Shown piece after piece: positions 43,305 to 53,103 of a stretch of DNA of 64,000 nt. The position numbers were made by a program, and so were the translations under genes. The DNA comes from Ascoidea rubescens DSM 1968. Lineage: Eukaryota > Ascomycota > Saccharomycetes > Ascoideales > Ascoideaceae. The notes below the pieces were generated by a model. The model was not told the origin of the DNA. It made no database searches and saw only the letters and a program-made list of their open reading frames with translations. Every line of letters starts with the position of its first letter. Position 1 is the stretch's first letter. The DNA lies in the NCBI RefSeq assembly GCF_001661345.1, contig NW_017962918.1, positions 372,001 to 436,000 on the forward strand, read 5' to 3'.

Positions 43305-45647
43305 TCATCTAAACTCATATGTCTCATTGTTTGAATAACACATTATTGGTGTCTTGTCTTCTCCCACAATTTTCTCTAATAAAAGTTGGTCCCATTTAGA
43401 ATATAAAACCCTTACAAAACATAAATTGATATCCTTAATGATATTATTAAGCATTGAATTACTCAAATATCGTAATATAATCTCTGAATAAAAAACTTCG
43501 TCACTTGGTAGGTTATAAAAAATAATATTCTTAACTCCCTTAATATCAAATCTATTATAAAAATGCAATCTCTCAGTGTATAGTATGATTTTATATCTGT
43601 TTTTAAAAAATAAATCTCGATTTCTACTCAATTTAGATTGGGTCGAATACTCGTCAATTGATGTAAAGTCTAATGAGGTCTTGTTCGATAAATAATCTTT
43701 TATCCTCAAATACTCATAATATGACGATATATAAATCAATGTCCCTCCCTCGTCTTGATCATCATGTTGTTGCTTCAATATACTCGATACAACATTCATC
43801 TTAAAATATTTAAATCTTTCATCTGCATCGTTTAGGGGACTGCTTGAATTGAATCTGGTGAAATATTGTTTAACTTTAAATCCAATCTTATTAATTGATG
43901 CCAACTCCGATTTAAAAATTTTTTTAAATTTGACTTTTCCCGATAGATTTAACGTATTTTTATATGACAACAAATTATTTATTTCTGGAGTTAAAAATTT
44001 ACAAAAAATTAAATTTTGCCTCAATAGTTTATAATTATCGTTAATTGCCCACATTCTGACTCTACTGAAATCCAAATCCTTTGGCTGAGTAGTCAATTTT
44101 TTATTAATAAATGGTAAGATGAAAGAAATATTTGACCAATTTTGAAATTGTATTGTATTTGCCTGATCGATGACTAAAATTTCTATTGAACTCAAAAACT
44201 CTTCCTGTTCCTTTTTTTTTAAATTACTCTCTAAAAACCCCTTCAACCCTAATGGTGAAGCTAATATAACATCTGACTGATTAAATGACGAATAAAATTT
44301 TATAGATTTTCTTGTGAACTTGATACCAATGTAAAAGAAATCGTGGTTATTACCTTTAAACAAATATTGAAAATCCTTTGGCTTAAACTCATTCGCAAGA
44401 GAGTCATCGGCAAATTGTGTTTCAAACTTTTTTCTATTCTCTTGTTTTAAGTTTGTAATTTTTACCATTTTTTTGATTAGATCAAAACAGCAATTTCTTG
44501 ATGGCAACAAGATTAATGCTTTGGGTCTATGGAATCCTTGGTCCTGAACATCAGGTTCCTCAAGGTGATGGCTATCATTTAGATTATTTCTTTGATTCTT
44601 ATTTTCTCGTAGCTTCTCTTTATATGCAGACATTTTGGTATTATTTTTAAGAATTCGATCCCTCGTTTTATATACATGATTTATTACATGTACTGAATAT
44701 AAATCTCTCACTTCTGATTCGTTCAAATAATCATAGTATGGAAATACAATATCCTTGTACGTGAACATCGGATCGATTAGTAGTTTTTGAATATTTGATA
44801 ATTTAAAATTATTCAGTTCTAGTGAGCTTTTCAATCTTGATTTGATATGATAATTTGTAAGAGCGTTCTTCAAATAATTTTGGTAATTTCTCAGGGTGCA
44901 GTCCTCCTGAATTCGGTTGAGGGATAATTCATTTTGGATTGGAGGAAGATTAACAGTAACCATATAATTCATTTCATCAACAAGATATTTGTTTGTTAAC
45001 CATTTAGAATTTTCGTTCTTTTCAAAGAAAGATTCATATCTATCGAGAACATCGCTATCGGGACTAGAAAAGTGATAGTCAAATGGATCAGCTCCCAATT
45101 TTATTTCTAAGTTTGGTTCACCTTCATCAGAATCTTCAACTTCTTGATTATCTTGGTCACTTTCATCATTTTCACTATCATTTTCACTATGATTTCCAGT
45201 ATCGTCTTCACTTTTCATGGCAATAAGAAGCTCATCAGAGTTGTTACTAATATTTCTGTCATTCAAAGCTATCTTATCATTATATTGAATCGAGTTATGA
45301 TCATTTTCATTTTCTAATATAGCAACAAGCGCCTCAAATGAGTTTTGAGCATTGTTGTTATTTCGATTGTTCCTTTTTTCATTACTATGGTACTTCTCTG
45401 CATCACTTTCAACTTCTGTGTTGGCTTCAATTTTCTCGCTATTCTTGTGTAATTCCTCATTTTCATTTTGTGCAAATGTTGAAACTTTAGAAATTGTTCT
45501 CAAGGATGATCTGCCACCTTTAGACTTCCAAATACCATTGGAAACTATTTTATTGCTTGTCTGCTTTTCTATTTTACCACCATGTTTTGACTTGTTGAAT
45601 TTTTTACTCTTCTCATTTTTGAAGAAGCTTCCAGCTTTTCTAGCCAT
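43305..45647 (-). CDS. UTP25: U3 snoRNP / SSU processome protein Utp25
   Basis: A 780-residue nucleolar protein needed for 18S rRNA processing. Basic N-terminus (MARKAGSFFKNEKSKKFNKSK), then an acidic Asp/Glu-rich stretch (about 140-185), then the Utp25 domain, which resembles a DEAD-box helicase without its catalytic residues: RPKALILLPSR (motif I region), DVILASPLGLKGFL, EILVIDQAN (in place of DEAD) and the late IIFYNLPSDEVFYSEII. S. cerevisiae Utp25 has 721 residues. The ATG at 45647 is the first in the frame. The upstream region is AT-rich and gene-free. Confidence 0.92.
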   Translation of the reverse strand: MARKAGSFFKNEKSKKFNKSKHGGKIEKQTSNKIVSNGIWKSKGGRSSLRTISKVSTFAQNENEELHKNSEKIEANTEVESDAEKYHSNEKRNNRNNNNAQNSFEALVAILENENDHNSIQYNDKIALNDRNISNNSDELLIAMKSEDDTGNHSENDSENDESDQDNQEVEDSDEGEPNLEIKLGADPFDYHFSSPDSDVLDRYESFFEKNENSKWLTNKYLVDEMNYMVTVNLPPIQNELSLNRIQEDCTLRNYQNYLKNALTNYHIKSRLKSSLELNNFKLSNIQKLLIDPMFTYKDIVFPYYDYLNESEVRDLYSVHVINHVYKTRDRILKNNTKMSAYKEKLRENKNQRNNLNDSHHLEEPDVQDQGFHRPKALILLPSRNCCFDLIKKMVKITNLKQENRKKFETQFADDSLANEFKPKDFQYLFKGNNHDFFYIGIKFTRKSIKFYSSFNQSDVILASPLGLKGFLESNLKKKEQEEFLSSIEILVIDQANTIQFQNWSNISFILPFINKKLTTQPKDLDFSRVRMWAINDNYKLLRQNLIFCKFLTPEINNLLSYKNTLNLSGKVKFKKIFKSELASINKIGFKVKQYFTRFNSSSPLNDADERFKYFKMNVVSSILKQQHDDQDEGGTLIYISSYYEYLRIKDYLSNKTSLDFTSIDEYSTQSKLSRNRDLFFKNRYKIILYTERLHFYNRFDIKGVKNIIFYNLPSDEVFYSEIILRYLSNSMLNNIIKDINLCFVRVLYSKWDQLLLEKIVGEDKTPIMCYSNNETYEFR

Positions 45648-46462
45648 TTTTTGTTCCACTTCAGAAGCAAAATTAGTAAAATATTTCAAACCAAAATCTT
45701 TTTAAATCCAAAAAAAATAAATTTGAAAGCTTTTCATCGCCAGTATAAAGGGTCTTGTTCCAGATTGAGACTAAGTTGGAATTATCTCCGCAATTCAGTA
45801 AAACAGTTATTAATTTCATAATTGTAAATTTAAGCGCGAAAATTGTGCTGTTTGACGAAAATTGCGAAAAAAGCACTAAAACAAAAGAAGTGAATTCGAT
45901 TTATAAACAAAGTAAAGGAAGATGTGTAATAAAACTATTATAAAAATAAATGAAAACTATGGAGACCTTTAAAATATCACTTTGATTTTTAGAAAAAGAA
46001 ATGCTTAAAAAATTGGATGTGGATTTAAAGAAAAAAGAAACAAACAAAACTGAAAGGAAAAATGTAAAAGATTAAAAACTAATATGACTAAACAATCAAT
46101 TTTTCAATGATATTCAAAGTAATAATTAAATTAAAAAATTAAAAAAGTTAATTAACAGCAATTATCACTAAACGGTAATAATAGTAATAAATATCAATTA
46201 ATATCAATTAAAACAAATGAATTTTTTAAAAAGTAAAACAATTTCTGGCTTTAATGTTTTCATTTTTCAAGAGAAAATGGAAAATTGAAAATAAATTTAG
46301 TATTAATCTAAATTTTATTTTAAAAAAATCAAAAATATTAGTAAACAAAACCAAAAAACTAGCTTTTTATAAAAAAACAAAAAAAAATGGAAAAAGAAAA
46401 AACAACAGTAAAAAAATAGAAACGAAAAAAAGAATTAAAAATATGTTAAAAAATCAATTTTT
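45648..46462. other. UTP25 upstream / BNI4 downstream region
   Basis: About 815 bases of very AT-rich sequence with many A-runs. A Lys-rich 70-codon frame on the + strand at the far end is a composition artefact. No island, RNA or gene seen. Confidence 0.5.
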
Positions 46463-49400
46463 CTAATAAAAGTGGGTAAAACAACGAGAACTTTCATGAA
46501 TAGGCATCTCAGCTTTGAATGTGTTCAATTCATCTTTAATCTGATAAGCAAGTGAGGGCGTCAATTGGTTACATGTAGCAATCTCTGGATGTCTATCATA
46601 CTCATCGCCATTGTATGTCTCATATAGTATAATTCTGGACGAGAATTTTACTGTGCCCACAGGGAATCTCCTTCGAGAGTTCAATGATGTGGATGAGTTT
46701 GAATGAGAAAGTAACTGAACAGATCCGTCTTTAGCATAAGGTAGGGAAGGAGGAGAAAATGAACCACGAGCAAACTCGTCACTATCAGAGCTATCATTTG
46801 GGTAAACGTATCCTCTATTAAATGTTCCACTATCCAAGCTATCTTTTCTATCTGGGTTTTCATTGTTATTAAATGTTGGGGCTTTTAATCCTTTGAACGA
46901 CATTGAAACTGGTCTTACATTTTGTTTAGGATCTGGTGATGGCAAAAATGCTATTGATGGCGAATTCTCAGACTCTAGCAACGGCGATTGGTTAATTGAT
47001 GGGGATACTGTTGTCAATGTGCCATCTGACAGATTATCTATCGAGCTCTTATGTTCTAAATTTTCACCAATATTATTAGCTTTCAAATTCTCTTCCGCTG
47101 AATTGTTGTTGTTGTTGTTAGCATTAATAGATTTATCAAATTGATCCTTATCAGTGTATGATCTTTCAGTAGAATGTTGACTTGGAGCCGAAGTAGTAGA
47201 TAATTCGGGAGAAGGAATTGGAGAGAATTCTAAATTCAAACTTGAATCATCAAATTCAAAGTCTGGAATATCGACTCCATTTCTGTTTGAAGTAGTCTTT
47301 GAACTATCATTTAAGTTATTTATGGGTTTGACTCTTATATTGCTACTATTTCTTCTAATTGGCTGTTCATCATTTATAATTCCCTTTCTGTCCAATCTTC
47401 TTTTTCTATCAGATAAAAATTCGTTTCTTAATTCCTCTTCTTCTTCAACTTCCTCGTTGATGGAATGGTTAAAAGATGAGATTGAATTTTTATTTTTCAA
47501 GATACTGTTAGTTCTTCTTGGTAAAAGTGGGGGCTCATTAACCTCTTTACCGAGTTCAACAGTCATACCGACTTCTTTAGCTTTGACTTCAATTGATTCT
47601 CTTTTACTCTTTCTACTAATCATGGATTCATTTCTATGATGATTTTTGACTGATCTGACGGATCTTTTACGTTCAATTGAAACAATGGATTCAACTTCAT
47701 GAACATCTAAAGATTTTGGGAATAGAATTTCACCATTGTCATAGTCATCAGAGCTTTGAGGCAGATATTCGTTGGAGCTTTTATTTAAAGCGGAATTTGA
47801 GTTTTCGTCAGTGGGAGTCAGAGGAGATTGAGGTCTGTTTGTTATAATTTCTGGGATGATAATTTGTACGAATTTTTTGTTTTTAGGATTTGAATTTGAG
47901 CCTAAGTTTGAGTTTAGATGTCTATTTGAATTTAGAATTGAATTTGAATTTATGTTATTTTTTGAGTTGGTATTGGTATTGGAATTGGTATTAGTATTGG
48001 TATTGCTATTGATATTTGAGGTTGAATCTTGATTTTTAGTTTTGATTTTATTTTTTGGTTTGTTTTTACCCTTTGATTTTGATTTATTTTTAATTTTAGA
48101 TGAATTATTAGGGTTATTGGGTGTATTGGGAGAGGTATTTATCTTTGAATTCGGGTCGTTCTTTGCAAATGCATTAGAATTTAGAGGTTGATTTTGGATT
48201 GTGTTGTCATGATTTATTGGGAGATCTTTATTCGTAAGATTTTTGGTATTGTTATTTGAAAATGGGTTTTTTGAGATGGAATTTGTGATTGAGTGGCTTG
48301 AAGATTTTTTTGAGTGGATTTTAATTTTATCCTTTTTATCCTTTTTGTCCTTTTTATCCTTTTTGTCTTTTTTGATTAGAGATTTGTTTGTGGGATCCTT
48401 GTTGAATCTTGATGCTTTTGGAGATTTGGAAGATTTGGGAGAGGTGTTGGATTTTGAGTAAAGATCTTTTAGATCTTCTGGGTCTTTTAGAAGATCTGGA
48501 ATTTTTGAAAGATCTGGGTCTTTTAGGTCTTTTGAGTCTTTTGAGGTTTTTGAGTCTTTGGAGTCTTTTAAATCGATTGAATCAAGTTCTTTAGAAATTT
48601 TAGAATTGTTTAAATCATTTGAATCAAATGAGATCTTTGGTAAATTTTGATCGTCTATGTCGATGTTTTTAATATTATTGATATTATTAATATTATTTGA
48701 ATGATCAGATGATTTATTTTTGATATTATTGTTGATATTATTGTTGATATCTTTTTGTTTAATTTCGATATTATTATTGGAGGTGATTTTATTGGAAGGG
48801 GATTTATTGTCTATGTAGTCGTTGAAATGGAATTCATTTTTTAAATGAGAAGGTTTATGAGGATGAATATCTATAGAGGAATTTGAGTTATGATAAGAAC
48901 TGAAGGAGTTTTCTGAGGAATGGTGATTGGTTATGGGGTCATTAATCAGGGGATCGATATTGGAATCGATATTGATATCCCTTGATTTGATGTCATTATT
49001 ATTATTTAGATTATTATTTAAGCTATTAGTGTTATTATTATTTAAGTGTGAATTTGAATTTGAATCATAATTGTTATCAGATTCGTTAATCACTATATCG
49101 TGTAAATTAGAGAAACTTAATCTCTTTTTGAAGGATTTGAAAAAAGAATGATTATGTTTTGCAGAGTTATTGGCGGAGGTATTGGGCAAGTTTTTTTTGT
49201 TTTTATTTTTATGTAGGATGAAAGAAATGGAGGTCTTAGTTGTCATGTTTGAGTTTAAGGATTGATTATCTGCATTATCAAAATCGTAGGACGAGACACT
49301 GTTGTTGTAGGCATTTGGGTTGAAAGGTATATAGTTGGGGTTATTGCCAGTGATGTTAGTATTGGTGTTGTTACTAGCACCGGTGTTGGTACTAGTAGCT

Positions 49401-49909
49401 GTGTTGGTGTTGGTGTTGATGGAGGTGGACGTGGACGTGTTGGAGTGGTTTAATTGGTTGATATTGGAGGAGGAGCTTGACTTTTTGCCCTTGAAGAAGG
49501 ACATTAGGGAACTTCTTTTGGACAATTTTTTATTTGAGTTTAATTGATTAGCAGTTGAAGATCTTAGTTTTGTAGAGGAAAATAACGACTGGGAGGAGTT
49601 TTTTTTGTTGACGGATTGAGTTGGCATTGAAGAGGTTCTCTTATTGATGGTGTTGATGTTGTTGACATGGGCCAGCGAGTGGTCATTATCAAAGGTCTTT
49701 TTAACAGGAGTGACCATGTTGAAGTCCTCAGTGAATTCCTCAAACTCGTCGTCAGAAGAGGTGAAGTTTGAGTTGACATTACCAGTGCCATTGTTGGTGT
49801 TGTTGACATTGGCATTAGGGCTGGGAACACCATTGGAAATAGCAGCACCAGTATTGTTCCCATTGCCTAAATTCGCTTTGCTAGGAGGTATATCTGCAGA
49901 GGAAACCAT
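46463..49909 (-). CDS. BNI4: Bud-neck scaffold Bni4, Glc7 phosphatase targeting subunit
   Basis: A 1,148-residue, largely disordered Ser/Asn-rich protein. In S. cerevisiae Bni4 (892 residues) ties the PP1 phosphatase Glc7 and chitin synthase regulators to septins at the bud neck. The diagnostic part is the C-terminal 62 residues: a PP1-docking VKFSSRII near 1087, then YETYNGDEYDRHPEIATCNQLTP and an end in SSRCFTHFY, as in Bni4. The middle carries a Lys-Asp repeat (KKDKKDKKDKK), a run of LKD/SKD repeats and Asn tracts. The first ATG is at 49909; the frame is open about 23 codons further without an ATG. Neighbouring ELA1 and PDR16 support the name. Confidence 0.88.
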   Translation of the reverse strand: MVSSADIPPSKANLGNGNNTGAAISNGVPSPNANVNNTNNGTGNVNSNFTSSDDEFEEFTEDFNMVTPVKKTFDNDHSLAHVNNINTINKRTSSMPTQSVNKKNSSQSLFSSTKLRSSTANQLNSNKKLSKRSSLMSFFKGKKSSSSSNINQLNHSNTSTSTSINTNTNTATSTNTGASNNTNTNITGNNPNYIPFNPNAYNNSVSSYDFDNADNQSLNSNMTTKTSISFILHKNKNKKNLPNTSANNSAKHNHSFFKSFKKRLSFSNLHDIVINESDNNYDSNSNSHLNNNNTNSLNNNLNNNNDIKSRDINIDSNIDPLINDPITNHHSSENSFSSYHNSNSSIDIHPHKPSHLKNEFHFNDYIDNKSPSNKITSNNNIEIKQKDINNNINNNIKNKSSDHSNNINNINNIKNIDIDDQNLPKISFDSNDLNNSKISKELDSIDLKDSKDSKTSKDSKDLKDPDLSKIPDLLKDPEDLKDLYSKSNTSPKSSKSPKASRFNKDPTNKSLIKKDKKDKKDKKDKKDKIKIHSKKSSSHSITNSISKNPFSNNNTKNLTNKDLPINHDNTIQNQPLNSNAFAKNDPNSKINTSPNTPNNPNNSSKIKNKSKSKGKNKPKNKIKTKNQDSTSNINSNTNTNTNSNTNTNSKNNINSNSILNSNRHLNSNLGSNSNPKNKKFVQIIIPEIITNRPQSPLTPTDENSNSALNKSSNEYLPQSSDDYDNGEILFPKSLDVHEVESIVSIERKRSVRSVKNHHRNESMISRKSKRESIEVKAKEVGMTVELGKEVNEPPLLPRRTNSILKNKNSISSFNHSINEEVEEEEELRNEFLSDRKRRLDRKGIINDEQPIRRNSSNIRVKPINNLNDSSKTTSNRNGVDIPDFEFDDSSLNLEFSPIPSPELSTTSAPSQHSTERSYTDKDQFDKSINANNNNNNSAEENLKANNIGENLEHKSSIDNLSDGTLTTVSPSINQSPLLESENSPSIAFLPSPDPKQNVRPVSMSFKGLKAPTFNNNENPDRKDSLDSGTFNRGYVYPNDSSDSDEFARGSFSPPSLPYAKDGSVQLLSHSNSSTSLNSRRRFPVGTVKFSSRIILYETYNGDEYDRHPEIATCNQLTPSLAYQIKDELNTFKAEMPIHESSRCFTHFY

Positions 49910-50311
49910 ACTTGATAACGTGGGTGACGTTGGCAGCGTTGGGCTTTCTTTTGAATTGGAAATAGAGCAGGTCAGCAAAGAAAACTGGGAAAAGAGAATA
50001 AAGGAAGCAAAACAGTGAGCTGAAATTGACTAAAAATAAAAATAAAGAACAAGACTGTCGCAGCGAAAAAGGTCGTGGAAGCGCTGCGAAAGGGGAGCCG
50101 TTTTCCTGCCGCTGCCTGGGCCCGGTCTCCTGGATCTCTCCGCCGCTGCGGCTCCTGCAGTTTCTGTCGGCCGTGCAGCGCTGGGCGCCGTGTTCCACGC
50201 TCCTCGTTTGTCACGCCCGTCACGCTCGTCACGGACTGCCGCGCGTCAGAGCCATCGGTGCGGTCTTGCATGTGTGTGTGTGTGTGTGTCCATTCGCCGT
50301 CCTGCGCGTCA
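49910..50311. promoter_or_regulatory. BNI4 promoter with GC-rich island
   Basis: Island at about 50050-50300: GGGCCC at 50118-50123, CAGCGCTGGGCG near 50176, CACGCTCGTCACG-type repeats near 50205-50235 and a TG run at 50271-50290. It contrasts strongly with the AT-rich flanks. Confidence 0.5.
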
Positions 50312-51379
50312 TCACCTATCCATAAAGATGGCACTTACCGTCGGCCTGGGTCGTCTTTTCTTGCTATCTGGTTTCTTCTCCCTGCTGCTTTTGCTGCTTC
50401 TGTTTCTTTTGCTGCTTGTATTTGCGCCTTCTCTGGACACAGCTTTTGTGCTTTTTGGCGCGCTCCCTCCGAGTGCTGTCTCGCTGTGTTTGTTACCAGG
50501 TATCCTAGCAGCCTTATTGTTGGCCAAGGGCTCTTTTCGATTTCTCGCTATTTGGTTATTCTTGGAGGCATTACCAGTAGGAGTAGTAGCAGTAATAGGA
50601 GTAGCAGTAATAGGAGTAGTAGGAGTATGATTAGTGGTGTTAGTAGTAATTGCGCTTCTTTTAACAGCCGCAACATTTGCCCCACTGGAAACACCACTGC
50701 TATTGTAATTAGTATTGATAAACAAATTGCTGTATTTATTAATAGTCCCCTTATTCGACACATCTTTGCTGATTTTTCTCATCATCGGCGACTTGAATCT
50801 ATCATAATTACTGTACCCAATATGTCTCTTGTTATCATTGTTCCCATTGTTATTATAATAGCTGTAATCTGATTTCCGTTTTCTTATGATCACATCTGGC
50901 TGCTTGAGCTCTATTATCTTGAATTCCTTATTGTCCTTGTACGATTTATAACTTTCTTTCAATTTGATTAATGCGTTTTCTCTTTTCTCTTTGACTTCAT
51001 TATATATTTTTTCGTACATCCTAAAGTAGTTTCTTTTAATTCTATTTTTACTCTTATCCTTCTTATTATCCTTAGTATTATCATTACTATTATTAAATTC
51101 CTTTTGAATTTTGATCGTTAATGTATGCTTGGGAAAATCTCTTATTATCAAATTATACCAATTTATATTATTCTCGCCCTTCAACTCAGGATTACTGGCT
51201 TCAACCTGCTTCAATTGCAAATAATCCATCTTAATCAATATCGGCTTTAACGTATTGTAATTGTTAAAATCCCCAAAATCATTGATTAATTTAATCGACT
51301 GAATCAACTTTCGTACGCAAATCTCGCTTAATTTTTCTAATTTTCGATTTTTTTTATCATCTATTGATACCAAATTCAT
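50312..51379 (-). CDS. ELA1: Elongin A homologue, substrate adaptor for ubiquitination of stalled RNA polymerase II
   Basis: A 355-residue protein of the Ela1/elongin A family (S. cerevisiae Ela1: 379), which joins Elc1 and Cul3 to ubiquitinate Rpb1. The family core is at the N-terminus: LSEICVRKLIQSIK, FGDFNNYNTLKPIL, LQLKQVEASNPELKG, then WYNLIIRDFP, an F-box-like helix set. A basic helix (about 110-160) follows, and the C-terminal half is Asn/Thr/Ser/Lys-rich with TPITATPITATTP repeats. Start MNLVSIDDKK at 51379; the longer frame lacks an ATG. It lies next to PDR16 as in S. cerevisiae (YNL230C/YNL231W). Confidence 0.88.
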   Translation of the reverse strand: MNLVSIDDKKNRKLEKLSEICVRKLIQSIKLINDFGDFNNYNTLKPILIKMDYLQLKQVEASNPELKGENNINWYNLIIRDFPKHTLTIKIQKEFNNSNDNTKDNKKDKSKNRIKRNYFRMYEKIYNEVKEKRENALIKLKESYKSYKDNKEFKIIELKQPDVIIRKRKSDYSYYNNNGNNDNKRHIGYSNYDRFKSPMMRKISKDVSNKGTINKYSNLFINTNYNSSGVSSGANVAAVKRSAITTNTTNHTPTTPITATPITATTPTGNASKNNQIARNRKEPLANNKAARIPGNKHSETALGGSAPKSTKAVSREGANTSSKRNRSSKSSREKKPDSKKRRPRPTVSAIFMDR

Positions 51380-51711
51380 TTTAACTAGTTTACCATTAAA
51401 AGCCTGATCTACTATTGCCAACTTGTTATATCATTAATTTGAGTTATTTATATATATCTACATCCATAGCTTTAAATAATTCTATTTATCTACACAATCT
51501 AATATCAAAATTGTCATACGTCACATGTCTCATTAGTCGAAACCACCGTTACGGTGGTCTGTCTCAATAGAGTAATCCCATTCAAATCATTCCTTATCAT
51601 TATCATTATCATTATCATTATTAATCATGTATTATTTATATTATTTAGACATTATTTAGGTATTATTTAAGTATTATTTAGATATTACTTAAGTATTATA
51701 TCACTTATATA
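51380..51711. promoter_or_regulatory. ELA1 promoter with a 17-bp perfect palindrome
   Basis: The palindrome ACCACCGT-T-ACGGTGGT lies at 51542-51558, about 165 bases before ELA1; it contains an everted CCG/CGG pair with three bases between, the kind of site Zn2Cys6 factors bind. GTCACATG at 51520-51527 is a Cbf1-like word. Toward PDR16 there are TTATCA repeats (about 51598-51622) and TATTATTTAG-type repeats (about 51628-51705). Confidence 0.5.
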
Positions 51712-53103
51712 TCATGCAGATACACCAACTGAGTTTTTAATTTCATTTTGATTTTCAATAAATTCATTATTTTTCATATGAACACTGATATTATTATGGT
51801 TACTATTACTAATAAACCCATTTTTAATGACCAATTCACCATTGACTAATTGATTATTGTTATAGATTCTTTGGGATATGGTATCACTGATTTTTTTAGA
51901 ATTAGATTGTAAATCAGATTCCGACTCAAAACCTAAATCCAAATTTATATTGCTTGATTCCTTCAATTCTTTCAAGTCATTGAGCGTGATCGAAGGGTAC
52001 TTTAATATATTATGCTCACCTCTTAAATCAAATTCACTCAACCCAATGAATCTCCCAAATCTATTGAATCGGTTAATGTAATTCAATCGTTTCTTATTGG
52101 AAATTTCAACTAGGTTTTTCCAATAAACCTCGTGTTTATAAATGAAATTAATCTCTCCTCCAAAATCCTTATCCAACAATTCCGTGGGGACATAATTGAC
52201 AAATGGCTCGTTGTAAACCAATTTGGTCTTTGTCAATGGATCTATAAATGGATGGATCAAATTCAAAAATGTTTTGGCATACCATGGCATATTGGTCAAC
52301 AAAGCCTTGCCTAATCTTTCTGGGTAATGGTTCTGCAAAATATGTAGTACTTGTTTGCCAATAGAAATTGAGGGAACCTTTGGCAATTTGGACTGTTCCT
52401 CTTTTGATAAAACATTATAAGGTTTGAAATCAATCAACAAAGCTAACGAGTCTTGTCCTGGAGGCATGAAATCAATTACTTTTTCCAACATCAAGACCAA
52501 GTGTTGAACCTGTCTTAAACTTGCCTTTGTATTTTGTCTACCAGGTTTTAAGTATAAGCAGGGTCTTAAATTATTATCAAAACCAAGAATAACTTCTTTA
52601 CCAGTCTGATTCTCAATTGAGCATAAATCAAAATTAACAACATTTTGATTATCAAATTGGTTACTGATACCAAATTCTTTTCTCCATGAGATTGTTGATT
52701 TAATTCTTTTAATTGCGTCATTGGGTAGCCATTTGGTGGCTCTGAGGTATCTTAAAATACATTCTCTGGTTAACCAAGATTTGTCATCGATTTGAAACTG
52801 GTTTGTATCATTTAACGTCAACAAGTGATTAAGAACTTTTAAATATTTCAATTGTTGGACTTTGGTTAATGGAGATTCAGGGGGGACAACTTGAGTTGCT
52901 AAGGGATATTCAATTGGTATCTCAACAGTGCGGTACTGACTATTATCAGTAGAATTATTGCTACTACTATCAGCTTTACTATTAATAGTAGGAGCTTGGG
53001 TGAGGGATCTGTTTAAATCAGGTTTAACATCAGATTTGGCATCAGATTTGGAATTCGATTTAGAATTTGATTTGGAGCCCCAAAGATTTTTAATAGTGTT
53101 CAT
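51712..53103 (-). CDS. PDR16: Sec14-like phosphatidylinositol transfer protein (Pdr16/Sfh3)
   Basis: A 463-residue CRAL-TRIO protein; S. cerevisiae Pdr16 (351 residues) handles phosphatidylinositol and sterol lipids and affects azole tolerance. An N-terminal Lys/Ser/Asp repeat extension (1-55) precedes a helical CRAL-TRIO-N region (about 85-150; LTRECILRYLRATKW) and the lipid-binding domain: GRQNTKASLRQVQHLVLMLE, MPPGQDSLALLIDFKPYN, HYPERLGKALLTNMPW, HPFIDPLTKTKLVYNEPF. These are near word-for-word Pdr16. An extra 95-residue C-terminal tail is Asn/Ser-rich. Pdr17 is the alternative. The promoter upstream has a GC island. Confidence 0.92.
   Translation of the reverse strand: MNTIKNLWGSKSNSKSNSKSDAKSDVKPDLNRSLTQAPTINSKADSSSNNSTDNSQYRTVEIPIEYPLATQVVPPESPLTKVQQLKYLKVLNHLLTLNDTNQFQIDDKSWLTRECILRYLRATKWLPNDAIKRIKSTISWRKEFGISNQFDNQNVVNFDLCSIENQTGKEVILGFDNNLRPCLYLKPGRQNTKASLRQVQHLVLMLEKVIDFMPPGQDSLALLIDFKPYNVLSKEEQSKLPKVPSISIGKQVLHILQNHYPERLGKALLTNMPWYAKTFLNLIHPFIDPLTKTKLVYNEPFVNYVPTELLDKDFGGEINFIYKHEVYWKNLVEISNKKRLNYINRFNRFGRFIGLSEFDLRGEHNILKYPSITLNDLKELKESSNINLDLGFESESDLQSNSKKISDTISQRIYNNNQLVNGELVIKNGFISNSNHNNISVHMKNNEFIENQNEIKNSVGVSA

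Noticed and set aside
46254-46466. 70-codon Lys-rich + strand frame
   Set aside because: A product of A-rich intergenic DNA, ending exactly at the BNI4 terminator side; no protein features.
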